Source of the DNA: Adiantum capillus-veneris
Lineage: Eukaryota; Streptophyta; Polypodiopsida; Polypodiales; Pteridaceae
Length of the DNA: 64,000 nt
Direction of reading: 5' to 3'
Assembly (NCBI GenBank): GCA_014529385.2
Contig: CM043969.1
Coordinates: 17,243,446-17,307,445 of the forward strand
A model generated the notes under the pieces. It was not told the DNA's origin. It saw nothing but the letters and a program-made list of their open reading frames with translations, and did not search any database. Numbering within the stretch: the first letter of the stretch is position 1; every line of letters starts with the position of its first letter. The position numbers and the translations under genes are program-made. This document shows, piece after piece, positions 45,755 to 56,859 of the stretch.

Positions 45755-46886
45755 ACATGGATAGTGATCCATGTTGGAACACTTTTTTGAGTGATATTGG
45801 TACTATTTGATATACCATGATATTAGATGCTATGATTGCAAACTTTTTCAATTTGGATCTTTGGTTTGCACATTGATTAGAATTTTGCAATGTTTCCACA
45901 AACTTGGAGAATTTAGGGATTTTCATAAGAATTTTGGTTTTCAAATGACTTGGAAATTTGGGGTTAGACTACAATGACATATGGGTCATGAGGGCTTGGT
46001 TCTGGTTCAAAAATTTGGGTAAGGTACATGGATCACGATCCATGTTGGTTCGCAAAATGGGCTAAGACTTTAAGGGTGTGTCCTATTAGCTAGTCCTAGC
46101 ACACTGGTGGAATCTTTTTAAATTCAAGCCCAAATTTACTAACTTTAACCCAATTTCCTAGTCTATGGCCATATTTTTTTACTTTGGCCAAAACTATTTT
46201 GTAGAGCTCATTTTGTTGCAATCTTGTAGTTAGTAGGCCTGGTTGGTTGCTTTGATGTTGAAAAGAACCTCTTTGTCCACTTGTCCTTCAAGTTTCACTA
46301 CAACCTAACTTTGATAGGCTCTTTTGCCATTTATGGGAAGGTTTATGATATTGCTAAGAGCTTTTTTTGGTTGAACTTTGACTCTTTATCCAATCTTATA
46401 GTGTTTCTTCACTCCATTGATTCCTCTAACACTCTAAGATATCAATGAACCCAAAATCTACTGCCTTGGCATCTAGAGGACATGGATCTTGATCCATGTT
46501 TGGAACCCAAATCATACAAAATTTGTAGGGTAGGATCTAGGCATGTTCCTATAGTAATTGATCACCAACTTTTGGGGTTTTACACCACTTTCCTTTCGTC
46601 TACATCAAAATGACCATTTGAAGCTTCAATTTTTGAGAATTTGGGGTTTTGTAATCAAAATGTATCTAAATCCACCCAATTTTAGGGTTGACCTTCCCAA
46701 AACATACTCTAGTTGTTGAAAAATTTTGGCTCAAATCTAAGAGGTTTGGGGACATGGATCGCGATCCCTGTTGAAACTCCCTTTTTTTATTGTTTTTGCA
46801 GTAGTGTATATGCCCAGTTTGGGGCAATCTATTAAAGGATTTGAGTTTGAATTTGGGTGTTGGGGAACATGGAACGTGATCCATGT
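45755..46886. repeat. Five dispersed copies of a 20-bp palindromic motif
   Basis: ACATGGATC, two bases, then GATCCATGT occurs at 45755-45774, 46026-46045, 46480-46499, 46752-46771 and 46867-46886, each with at most two deviations from the consensus. Flanks are not obviously homologous apart from a frequent following tgga or ttgg. The copies at 46026 and 46480 are perfect 9-bp hairpins. Confidence 0.8.
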
Positions 46887-47329
46887 TACACCACCAAATT
46901 AAATTTTGATGACATGGCCTTGATGCACTTGCCCATTTGAGTGTTATTCCCAAATCTTTTTGAGTTTGGCCTTGTTTTGACCCCTCTGCTAACCACCATG
47001 AACACTTTCCAAAATCTTTGGTTTGATTTTGATTTGTGTGGTATGTCGTGTTTTTGTGCTATGCCGCTCACATAAACATGGAGAGGGAGGTAAGTAGATA
47101 GTACTTGTCAAATCTGGTGACAAATGGTAGCCCTAAATGGCTTGTAGTAAGCAAAAAACCGGTGTGCTCTCTAGGTAGCAAGAAATCTAAAGCTCTCTTT
47201 CTCTATCACTCTCACAAATGCAAATGAGGTCTTTGCTCTAATTTACTATATGTATCGTTCATAGCAAACCAAAACTATTAACCTCTAGGTTATCCTCCTA
47301 GGTTAGGATAGCCAATGGGGGCTCCACAA

Positions 47330-48340
47330 GCATCCCAATAGGTAGGTCAATGCTATGAATGTGGAGGTGATCACATTGGGAAAGGAGTTGTCCACACAAG
47401 GATGAACACAAAAAGATGTTTGGATTTTGTGATGAATGTGCAATCACCCATGTTCTTTTGGACTATCCCAAAAGTCATGATAACAAGGAAAATCAACAAT
47501 GAACATCATTGGGATTTTGTTGTGCTCAAGTGGATCTAAAACAGAGCCTATAATTCCAATAAATGCGGAGTGACTAGAGCTCGAGCTCAAGAAGCTGCTA
47601 GAAATTAGCTTGTCGAGGATGAACACAAACCACCTGTTTAAACAAAATTTGAGAGATTATCTGTGAGGACTTAAAGGAAATCATGGAAGGCTTAAATGAA
47701 ACAAAATGAAATCAAAGAGGCTAAAAGAGAAAACTTCCTTAGAAATGGAGATACAACAAGACATGGAGTAGCTAAAACCTAAAAAGAAGAACAAGAATCA
47801 GCCAAAAGGAGCGGTGTCATCCAAAACATCATCGAGAGGTCTAGTCTTGGCAAATAAATTCATAGAACCTTTAGAGGCTCTACTAAAGCTTACAAGGCTA
47901 GGCTAAAAACCAACCAAATACTAAAACAAAGATGGTGGATATATATGCATCCAAAGATTGAGAAACAGAGACTTGAAATGTGCCAAAGGCTCATAAAGAC
48001 AACTCAAGATTTAATGGATCAAGAGAAACAAAACATCCCTTTAAATAAAGTATTGATCCACAAAGGGGACAAGAAAATTGGGCACAAAGGAAATGAAATG
48101 AATGATCAAATGAGAGTAGAAATAAAAACACCATTGGACAACAGGATAGTGGCTAATACCACAATTGACTCCAAGTCACAAGTGATGATGCCAATTCCTC
48201 AAGTGGAAGAGGAATGGACACAAGCCTTATGGGAAATGATACAAAACAAAAAGGATGGTAGTGTGACTTTTGAGTCAACATCTATGACTAAGATCAACAT
48301 GAACACGGGTTTTACCTAGGAGATATACAATCTCTATATG
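47330..48340 (+). pseudogene. Family E gag fragment, plus strand
   Basis: Two zinc knuckles open it: CYECGGDHIGKG (last Cys lost) and CDECAITHVLLDY (last Cys replaced by Tyr), near 47,373-47,470. Then come ARAQEAARN, a Lys/Glu-rich helix region, LEMCQRLIKTTQDLMDQE, and VMMPIPQVEEEWTQALWEMI. The same order, including AQEAAKN, LQMCKELIQKAQALM and AVMPILEVEEPWPQSLWESI, is present in element E at 63.1-64.0 kb on the other strand. It ends where element D sequence begins. It has no protease or RT. Confidence 0.65.
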
Positions 48341-48439
48341 ATGTTGCATGAACAAAAGCATTGAGGGAGAGTAAACTAGGTCTATTTTGAAATCCAAGTA
48401 ATGGTATCAAGAATCTCGTATAACCCATGTAGGCACCGC

Positions 48440-49401
48440 ATGTTGCTCTATACTCGGCAGCGCAAGAGAAGAAGCTCCTCCTTAATCAAGCCCAACCTCC
48501 GATCTTTAAGGGCGAGGGGGCAAATGTGGAGAGAGATGCGGAAGTGTGGATGGAAGCCATGGACGACTACTTTGAAGCTGCGGGAACCCAACCCATAAAT
48601 CCGACCATGCTTGCGATGTTCCGCTTGACTGGCGATGCCAAGATATGGTGGAAGCAACATTGTAGGGAAGTAGTATCTCAGCACTCTGTAGGAGAAATTG
48701 ACTTTGATTTAGGGGGACACCCAACTTCCGCCCCCCTACCCTTAGGATTCTTTGATGGGATATTAGGGATGGATTGGTTAAAGCAAAACAAGGCCCACAT
48801 CCATTGTGCACAAGGTAACTTTACCTTTACAGATAACTTGGGTAATGAAGCCTTAATCCAGGGGGAAAATGGGAAACCTAGGGCTAGTCTAGTTAAGGCC
48901 AGCAGACTCTTGAAGGGACTAAGAAAGGGACAGCAAATTTATGCAGTAAAACTCAACAAGGTGGACCAATCAGATACCTCACTTCGACCAAACTGGTTGA
49001 GAGAGTATGATGATGTATTCCACGAAGACCTTACGAATCTTCCGCCACATAGAGAGGTAGATCATGAGATTGAGACTATCCCTGGATGTGAACCTATCTC
49101 AAAAAGACCTTATAAAATGTCACTTCCAGAGGCCATCGAACTCAAGGAACAACTTAGGCAACTCATTGAGCAAGGATTCATTCGACCCAGTACTTCTCCT
49201 TGGGGTGCTCCAGTTCTTTTTCAGAAGAAGAAGGATGGAACTTTAAGGCTATGCATAGATTATCGTGGACTGAACCAGGTAACTATCAAGAACAAGTATC
49301 CAATTCCAAGGATTGATGAACTCTTGGACAGACTCCACGGTGCCAAAATGTTTACAAAGATTGATCTAATGTCAGGATATTACCAAATCAGCATCAAATA
49401 A
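48440..49401 (+). pseudogene. gag-protease-RT fusion by deletion (element D)
   Basis: The 291-codon frame from 48526 begins in the gag capsid ([33 protein letters not shown]). It jumps at about 48,672 straight into the protease C-terminal part (EIDFDLGG to [11 protein letters not shown]), deleting the rest of gag, the zinc knuckle and the catalytic protease Asp. RT follows ([27 protein letters not shown]) and stops at TAA. The deletion preserves the frame. Confidence 0.85.
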
Positions 49402-50819
49402 TCACATATACCAAAGACGGCTTTCAACACTAGGTATGGACACTACGAATTCACAATAATGTCTTTGGTCTAACAAATGCTCATGCAAGCTGCAATCGAC
49501 TTATGCAAGATATTTTCAGACCTTACCTGGATGATTTTGTCTTGGTTTTCTTTGATGACATTCTGATCTATTCTAAGAATGAGGCAGATCACAAAGAACA
49601 TGTTCGCAAAGTACTTGATCTTCTTCAGGAACACCAATTTTACGCTAAAGAGAGCAAGTACACCTTTCGCTCACCAAAGGTCAATTATCTTGGATTTGTC
49701 ATATCGGCTAAAGGGATTTCAGTGGACCCAGACAAAGTCAAGGATATCGTTGATTGGCCTCAACCATCCACCGTCAGCGAAGTAAGAGGATTTCTTGGAA
49801 TAACGGGATGGTACAGGATTTTTGTCAAGGATTATGCACGTATTGGACCCAGACAAAGTCAAGGATATCGTTGATTGGCCTCAACCATCCACCGTCAGCG
49901 AAGTAAGAGGATTTCTTGGAATAACGGGATGGTACAGTATTTTTGTCAAGGATTATGCACGTATTGTTGCACCTTTGACCGAACTCCTGAAAAAAGGAAT
50001 GAGGATCGAATGGAAGACCGAGCATGAGTCTAGCTTTGCTAAGCTAAAAGAATTCTTGGTTTCAACTCCTATTTTAAAGCTTCCAGACTTCAGTAAAGAG
50101 TTTGAAGTAGCAACCAATGCGAGCAAATTTTCTCTAGGCGGAGTTCTTACTCAAGAAGGGAGACCAGTGGCATATACTTCGCGAAAGCTGAGGGATCACG
50201 AGAAGAATTATCCTACTCATGATTTGGAACTTTTAGCGGTTATGCATGCACTAAAGTTATGGAGACATTATCTTCTTCGGCGCAAGTTTCAGCTGGTTAC
50301 AGACCACAAGAGATTAAAATGGATTTTTACTCAACCTATTCTCAATATGCGACAACGGCGATGGATAGAGCTATTACAGGAATATGACCTTGACATAAAG
50401 TATAGACCAGGGAAGGAAAATGCAGTTGCAGATGGTCTTAGCCGAAAATCCTTTCTCGGGGCTTTCTCTATTCCGAATAACCCTATCTGGGATAGAATCA
50501 AAGAAGCATCCTTGGTAGAGTACCAACGTATAGTATCATTAGTTCAGCAGAATAAGATGTCTGAAGCTAAAGATCACTCTCTTATGGGAGGATGTCTTTA
50601 CTACAGACATAGACTCTGTGTACCCAGAGATCCAGCTTTAAAGAAGACTATTCTATATGAAGCACACGATAGCCCTACATACGGACATCCAGGCTATGCT
50701 AAAACTCTTCATGCTCTCAGGAGGAGTTACTTTTGGTCTGGAATGAAAGGAGACATACTTCGCTATGTGAGGCAATGTCTTTCTTGTCGGCGGATAAAAG
50801 CTGAAAGGATCAAGCCATA
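49402..50819 (+). pseudogene. RT palm, RNase H and integrase finger (element D)
   Basis: RT continues as [18 protein letters not shown] after a frame change. A 121-bp tandem duplication (49724-49844, 49845-49965) repeats DPDKVKDIVDWPQPSTVSEV and shifts the frame. RNase H reads VATNASKFSLGG (Asn for the first catalytic Asp of TDAS), LELLAVMHALKLW, TDHKRLKWIF and ENAVADGLSRK. The integrase finger GHPGYAKTL to CLSCRR ends abruptly in AERIKP and TAG. Confidence 0.85.
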
Positions 50820-51107
50820 GGCTATGAGAGTCGAAGGCTCGACCCTGTTGAGCAAGCTCTAGGCATATATGAAAAGGAACTCCTTGCAGTTCTACATACC
50901 TTAGACTCATGGAAGCACTATTTATTGGGGACTCCTTTTATTCTACGAACGGATCACCAAAGTCTTAAGTACTTCATGACGCAGACCAAGCTCTCCGACA
51001 AACAAATGAGGTGGGCAAATTTCCTTTCGCAATTTCATTTTCATATTTCTCACATTGCTGGCAAGCATAATCAAGTAGCTGATGCACTCTCAAGACGGCC
51101 GAGAGTG
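50820..51107 (+). pseudogene. Foreign Ty3/gypsy RNase H segment inside integrase (element D)
   Basis: A fully open 288-bp stretch encodes LGIYEKELLAVLHTLDSWKH, then TPFILRTDHQSLKYFMTQ, KLSDKQMRWANFLSQF and HNQVADALSRRPR. It is the C-terminal two thirds of a gypsy RNase H, clearly different from the element's own copy (TDHKRLKWIFTQPILNMRQR). It replaces the linker between integrase finger and core: in element C that linker reads MMPGKLQPP before DIPQMKWE. It is in a different frame from its neighbours. The first catalytic Asp is missing. Template switching between two co-packaged RNAs is the likeliest origin. Confidence 0.8.
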
Positions 51108-52177
51108 ACATACCCCAAATGAAATGGGAATGCATCAGTATGGATTTTGTTACAGGATTTCCTTCTACAGGAGGTTATGATTCTGTTTTCCTGGTTGTTG
51201 CTATGCTCACAAAAGTGGCTCATCTAATACCCGTAAAGACAACCTTTACTGCTTCAGATGTTAGTCGGGTATTCAACAAGGAGATTTTTAGGCTACATGG
51301 TCTACCCAAGCGCATCGTCAGTGATAGAGACGCCAAGTTTACATCAAAATTTTGGACTTCTCTTTTCCAATCTATTGGGTCACAATTAGCCTTCAGTACA
51401 GTGTATCATCCATAGACAGATGGGCAAGCTGAAAGGGTTAATCAAGTCATCGAGGACATTCTCAGAGCCTATTGTTCGCAAGAACCAAAGAAGTGGTTAC
51501 AATATCTACCTTTGGTAGAGTATGCTTATAATTCTTCCAAACACAGAAGCATTGGGATGTCACCTTTCAAAGCTCTTTATGGACAGGACTGTTTAGCACC
51601 ACTGAACTTCTCATATCCAACCATCAGGGCAGAAGCCTCTAGGAAGATGCTAGAAGATATGGAATCTCAGACTAGAGCTATTCGCCAAGACATCCAGGCC
51701 GCTCAGGATAGACAGAAGCACTATGCAGATAAGAACCATTCGGAAAGAACTTTCAAAGAAGGGGATAAGATTTTTCTGCGAGTCCGACCAAAGAAAAGCA
51801 ACTTATCACTAGGCATATATAAGAAGCTAAGCCCAAGGTATTGTGGACCATTCGAGATCGTTAAGGTTGTAAGTGACCAGGCCTACAAGCTAAAGTTACC
51901 TGCAAACTTGAAGGTTCATGATGTATTCCACGTCAGCTTACTCAAACCCTATATTCCTAACCCTGATCAATTCTTGGACTCATATCAGATAATCATGCTA
52001 GCACAAGGAGTTCTCGAGCTCCAACCTGACTATGTACTTGAAACGAGGGAAAGGAAGTTACGCAACAGAACTATCACGGAGCATCCAGTAAAGTGGAAGG
52101 ACTACCCTGAAGAAGATGCAACTTGGGAGGACGAACGGATGCTCATAAAGGATCACCCAAACACATTTTTGAGATGA
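51108..52177 (+). pseudogene. Integrase core, C-terminus and chromodomain (element D)
   Basis: DIPQMKWECISMDFVTGFP opens the core. [14 protein letters not shown] supplies the second Asp, and [14 protein letters not shown] carries the Glu. A single TAG at 51413-51415 replaces the expected Gln of YHPQTDGQ. The C-terminal part (KLSPRYCGPFEIVK, HDVFHVSLLKPYIP) is followed by a chromodomain, DYVLETRERKL to VKWKDYPEEDATWEDE. In chromoviruses this domain targets integration to marked chromatin. Except for the stop this half is open. Confidence 0.88.
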
Positions 52178-52858
52178 GTACATCTCAAATTTTTCACGTT
52201 GGGGAGGTTGTAAGGTCTCTGACCCCGATCAAAAAGAGCACCATTGTACCATGAAATGAACACAATGGAAAAAGTTACTATTTTTAGCAATTTTCCGAAT
52301 TCTGCCAGTGCCATGATGTTAGAATGTTTTAAAGCTTCGAAATGTGAATTAAAATAATTTTTGTAAAAAAAAATCTAAAAATAGTAAGTTTTTGGTCACC
52401 CGACCCGTCCAGTTTTGACCGTCTCGAAAAACTGCACCCGTACCCCGAATTTGGAAAAAATGCATTTTCGAACCCCGGGGGCTGCTAAATATGGCAGGTA
52501 CTTGGGCCAGTACGCCTTAGTTAGAGCTCAATATAGCAATTTATGGCATTAAAATCCGACTCGTATGACCGTTTTAGCCTAAAATCAATTTTTCCAAAAA
52601 TTGAGCGGGGAGGCACCGGAGCCCGAGGCTGTGTGGGAACAGGCTCCAGGCCACTCCGGGTCAGCTTTAGCAGCTAGGGGGCGCCTTTTGTCCTTGTGGG
52701 AGTCTTGGGAGAGTTTCCAAGCTTGCAACTAAGTGTGAGAGCCAGTTAACCAAGCCAACTGGACACTTGGTGGGTAGGAGACTGGACTTGCCATGCTTAA
52801 CTGGAGTACCTCCCAGATGCAAATAGCAAGCAGGGTCAATTTTCAGCTTGAGGAGGTC

Positions 52859-52868
52859 TATTTAAAGG
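52859..52868 (+). promoter_or_regulatory. TATA-like box in LTR of element D
   Basis: TATTTAAAGG lies about 220 bp upstream of the LTR-encoded ATG, just before the CA-rich tract. Confidence 0.4.
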
Positions 52869-53089
52869 TGTGCTCACACAAACACACACACACACACACA
52901 CACACCCAGTACACACACACACACCTACACACACCTTGGGGAGGTGCTGCCGGTACGCACACAGTTCTTGAAAGAGAAGCAAGGAGGGAGGTGCTACCGA
53001 AATTCTCATCTTGAGTATTCATTGGATCAGAAAATCAAGAGGATTCTCAGCCCCTAATCACATTTATCATTTAAAGTAGTGAGTATAAA

Positions 53090-53230
53090 ATGGCCCCGGT
53101 TAAAAGAACTCGTTTCAGTGGTGCCCACGACCGTGAGGCAGGAACGAGCACTGTAAATGGAAAGGGAAAAGCTCCCATGGACGAACAAGCACCGGCCATC
53201 TCACGAGCCATTGACAAAGAAATGGAAGAG
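53090..53230 (+). CDS. Putative LTR-encoded short leader exon (element D)
   Basis: The frame opens MAPVKRTRFSGAHDREAG and runs 47 codons to GAAGAG|GTAGGT, a near-consensus splice donor, ending in phase 0. The product would be a basic then acidic, hydrophilic peptide (ISRAIDKEMEE). It is the counterpart of 10090-10211 in element C. In an intact 5' LTR copy it would lie upstream of the primer-binding site and could only be joined to gag by splicing. Confidence 0.4.
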
Positions 53231-54288
53231 GTAGGTCACAATTTATTTCAGTTGTTTAATTAACATTGCATACGTTTAGCTAGGATAGAACATATCCCCA
53301 AACATGTTGGAGAAATCCAATGGAAATTTCGGCATTTGAATTCATTGTACATTTAAGTCTAAGGTAGGAAAGAAATGATTGATGGATATACTGTTTGCAA
53401 TAGGAAAGAATGTCTGCTAGGGAAAATTTAGCTCGACATGTTCATTCTATTTCCAATGTTGAATTAGTCCTGACCCCCCTAATGATCACAGGGGGCAGAG
53501 TTCCTGGTTAAGGGCTCTTGAATCCACGACTTGCTTTCTATGCGGTGGGAACCCACTTCTTGTTTTCTATGCGATGGGAGTGTCCATGTCGTGCTTTCTA
53601 TGCGGTGGACATACCTAGTTGTATGGGCAGCTAGGCGACAACGGGAGGAGTAAACTCTCGCTGGAGGGGGGATGTTGTACCTCCAGAACATTGGAATTTT
53701 AATGAATAAGATTGAGTAGAATTTTTACTAGAATACTGTCTTGGTGCCGCTTTGCAATACTAATTGAAGGGCTGTCTTAATGAACATTGTGATTCGGAAT
53801 TTAATCAAGGAATGTTTATGTTGAACAATCATTGTGGTAGTAATTAGGACACACAAGGAAGTGTGAGTGTGGGGGTGGAAAGTGGGGGCTTGGCTCAGGT
53901 TGCCAATGCCTATGAGAAGGGTGGTCCCGATTGGTCAGGAACTCTCTATCCCCATAGTGTTTAAAATCGATACTAGTAATACTCATTGCCCTTGGAGCGG
54001 CGAAGTCTCAAGTGTACGTGCCTCTGAAACATGGGGAAAAATGCACTCGAGGTTTCTCTCCTCTTGGAAGGTGGGTCTTAGGATCGTTAGATAGGTTAAG
54101 TACGCTTCCCCTGCGAGGTGGAGCTAGATCTCATTGATAGTAGGCTCTAACTCGACTCACTTTGTGATGAGAGATCGTCCGCTAGTCGAACCCTGAACCA
54201 CTTTGTTTGCTTCCGCTATAGATCTAGTGGCCACCAGGTTCACCACCATCAGATCCGCCGTTTGATACGGCGGGGTGGGGACCTCACA

Positions 54289-54810
54289 CAATCACCTAAA
54301 TGAATAGGGCACTTTCAAAGTGTCCTACTGATAATTCTTTATACTTCAATGTTTAACTAGTATCTAACATATGGTGGCTCGATGCTTTTGAGGTAGGTCA
54401 TTTTTTTCCAACTCTTGTTCTAAGATAATACATTTCATTTTACATCACATTAGGATGAATCTTGCACATAAAGCAAGAGGACCATGAAATTTTATTTTGG
54501 GTCTTCAATCAAACCCCTATTCGTGATATAATTGACCGACAAATGAGTCAAGGAGAGGTACTTGCTGTGGATGGGAGGAAAGACTTTCAATTATAATGGC
54601 ATCTTGTAGGTGAACTCAAAAAATTGAAGTGTATGTATAATTGTGAAATTCATATAATGGCAAAATCTCCATGCTTTTTCTACATGAAGTTTGCAAAGGT
54701 GATGGACCCTAAGTGGTGCTCCTACTCATCACAATGAAGACCCTATCTTCCGTCCAATTTGGGCTATTCCACTTGTTAATGTCTACATTTGTACAATGCA
54801 TGCTCTTTGC
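54289..54810. other. No gene recognised
   Basis: This is right-flanking sequence of element D with no recognisable frame. Confidence 0.5.
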
Positions 54811-54816
54811 TGAATT

Positions 54817-55855
54817 GTGGAGAAGCTATTATATCTCTACATTGGGTTTGCTTGGAAAATCCAAAAGTCAAGTGAGTGCGAGATAGCTCTAGAGGCCCTT
54901 GAACTAGTATTGTCAAATATGGGTCTCCATGGGGGCAATGTCAAAATTCAGCAGGACGAGAAACGATCAAGCAATGAGAAGGACGTGCCTTCCAAGTTCC
55001 AAACCATACATTAACAAGGTCAAGGCATGCTATTTTTAATCTAAACCACTAGGCATAAAGATGTGAAGCTAAAAAAGAATGGGAAGATATATCATTCCAC
55101 CTATGTTAGCAAAGTTGTGTAGCTACAATGGAAAAAATTGTGTATGACTGTGAAGGACAAGGAGCCAGCTACTCGCAACACCAAGGTCAATGTTAGGCCT
55201 ACCATAGATGCGCTCTTTTTTATGTGTGACAAAGATGATTGGTCAGAAGAGGATCTCAACAAGTTTAAGGAGAACCTCCAGCTGCTAAAGAAATCATTCA
55301 AGATAACATGGAAAGACACTCAGATTACTCATTGCATGGTATTGTTAGAACCATTCTTGTGGTTAGAAACAATTATGTCAGTGTTTTCTCTGCTTACCAA
55401 CTCAAATATCTCTCTTGTGTAGGCTTTAAGAAATTGTTGTCCTGAGCTAGAAGATCATCAAGACTAAAGGTGGCAATAAAGATGCCACATACCTGGTGAA
55501 ATTTATCAATAGCTCTTAAAGATACTACAAGGTCAAAAAGCCTTTCACCAATGATTAAAAGGTCTTCTACAATAACTCTCTCTTTATTCCTCTGCTCTTT
55601 TGTGCTACACTTTGTAGGTGGCCCACAAATAGTGGTTGAAAATTCTACCTTCCTCTTTAGTGAGTTGAGCACATGAACCTTGGGAGTACAATGTCCTCCT
55701 GACTTGTAGAAGGTTCTCACTTTGCCTCTGAAGCTCTGCCTTCCTACGGCATGCATAGAAGCATTTATCTTACTTTCTAGCATGCCATTGAGAGAAAAAC
55801 CAACAAAATTTTTAAAAAGAGAATAAGAAATACCTTTTCCTGGGCTTGCCATCAC
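54817..55855. pseudogene. Unidentified decayed coding-like region
   Basis: Plus-strand frames at 54817-55014 and 55138-55422 (SEEDLNKFKENLQLLKKSF) run into a 153-codon minus-strand frame at 55394-55855 (SFRGKVRTFYKSGGHC; RVIVEDLLIIGERLFDLVVS). The minus-strand frame is long and of normal composition, and may be an exon or a transposon piece. I recognise no domain in either direction and cannot tell which strand was real. Confidence 0.25.
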
Positions 55856-55911
55856 CGTATACTTCTGCTATGGGATATGGTGGAATTTCTGGTTGATTGT
55901 CTCGTTAACTA

Positions 55912-56037
55912 CCTAGACAATCACAAGGACAAGGTTTTTGCTCACTGAAAGATATAGGGGATTGCCTAGACAATCACAAGAACAAGAAGATTCTAGCTCA
56001 CTAAGAGATCTCGGGGACAGCCCAGACAATCGCAAGG

Positions 56038-56040
<3 letters not shown>
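55912..56040. repeat. Short tandem repeat, two and a half units of about 50-60 bp
   Basis: The motif cctagacaatcacaaggaca recurs with variation at about 55912, 55963 and 56020. Each is followed by gctcact(g/a)a(a/g)agat. Confidence 0.7.
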
Positions 56041-56101
<61 letters not shown>

Positions 56102-56175
56102 GAGAGGAATGGGCAAATTTGGGATCTAGAGTGTGTGTGTGTGGGCGCGTGTGTGAATTTCCTACCACAAAATTG

Positions 56176-56259
<84 letters not shown>
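56039..56259. repeat. Two long (TC)n microsatellites
   Basis: Pure TC runs cover 56039-56099 and 56179-56259 and are separated by 79 bp. The Arg-Glu or Ser-Leu repeat frames here are artefacts. Confidence 0.95.
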
Positions 56260-56261
<2 letters not shown>

Positions 56262-56428
56262 CCCCCCAAAAACCACATTCAATTATTGGAATGTTGGTGC
56301 CATGCATAATATTATGAAAAATTAATGATTCACACATGCCCACATTCTAATAATATGATACGGTCATTGAATTCATCATGCGACTCCACTTACTTTTGGT
56401 CATTTGGGTTCACGAATCACATATTCTT

Positions 56429-56429
<1 letters not shown>

Positions 56430-56477
<48 letters not shown>
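56430..56477. repeat. (GA)n microsatellite
   Basis: About 24 GA units, in the opposite sense to the TC runs just upstream. Confidence 0.95.
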
Positions 56478-56480
<3 letters not shown>

Positions 56481-56778
56481 GTTAGATAGATCCTTATGAT
56501 CTATAAGAGTAGCAAGGAAGAGAGTTGAGTGCTTCATCACATCACTATAGGTAGTTTTTACCATCCAAAACCCAGACAGAGAGAAAGAAAGGCAGAAAGA
56601 GGGGGAGAAAAGGAGATGACCACTGAGGCGGTTCGGAGAAGCAATGAGAGAAGTGGCCTCTAAACACCTCTCAAGGCTCCCATGCTTCTCAGAGGGTTTG
56701 AGGGTCTAACACAAACACAACACACATACCCCAAACACAACAACACACCCAAATAGCACACACAAAATCTAGAAAATA

Positions 56779-56817
56779 TGTTGGGACACCACCTAGTTTT
56801 TTTGTATGACGAACTAG

Positions 56818-56859
<42 letters not shown>

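Larger units (their letters stand above)
48413..54288 (+). mobile_element. Element D: 5'-truncated chimeric Ty3/gypsy chromovirus
   Basis: D is a close relative of C. It has the same gag, RT, RNase H, integrase and chromodomain blocks and the same polypurine tract and LTR ends (ttggggaggt then TGTAAGG; GGGGACCTCACA). Its 5' LTR and most of gag are missing. It carries a tandem duplication and a foreign RNase H segment. The 3' LTR is 2,080 bp. The right flank begins caatc, but no left partner is available to confirm a target duplication. Confidence 0.85.
52209..54288 (+). repeat. 3' LTR of element D (2,080 bp)
   Basis: It begins TGTAAGGTCTCTGACC after the polypurine tract and ends GGGGACCTCACA. 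It contains a TATA-like site, a (CA)n stretch at about 52,874-52,935 and the short ATG frame at 53090-53230. It lacks the 152-bp array of element C. Its last kilobase shares with C the gtgtgagtgcgggg-type and ggtcaggaac segments. Confidence 0.85.

Noticed and set aside
54817-55422. Two-exon plus-strand host gene
   Set aside because: The pieces lack a convincing donor/acceptor pair and overlap a longer unidentified frame on the opposite strand.
56001-56343. Arg-Glu and Ser-Leu repeat proteins on both strands
   Set aside because: They are translations of GA/TC microsatellites with no start context or conserved flanks.
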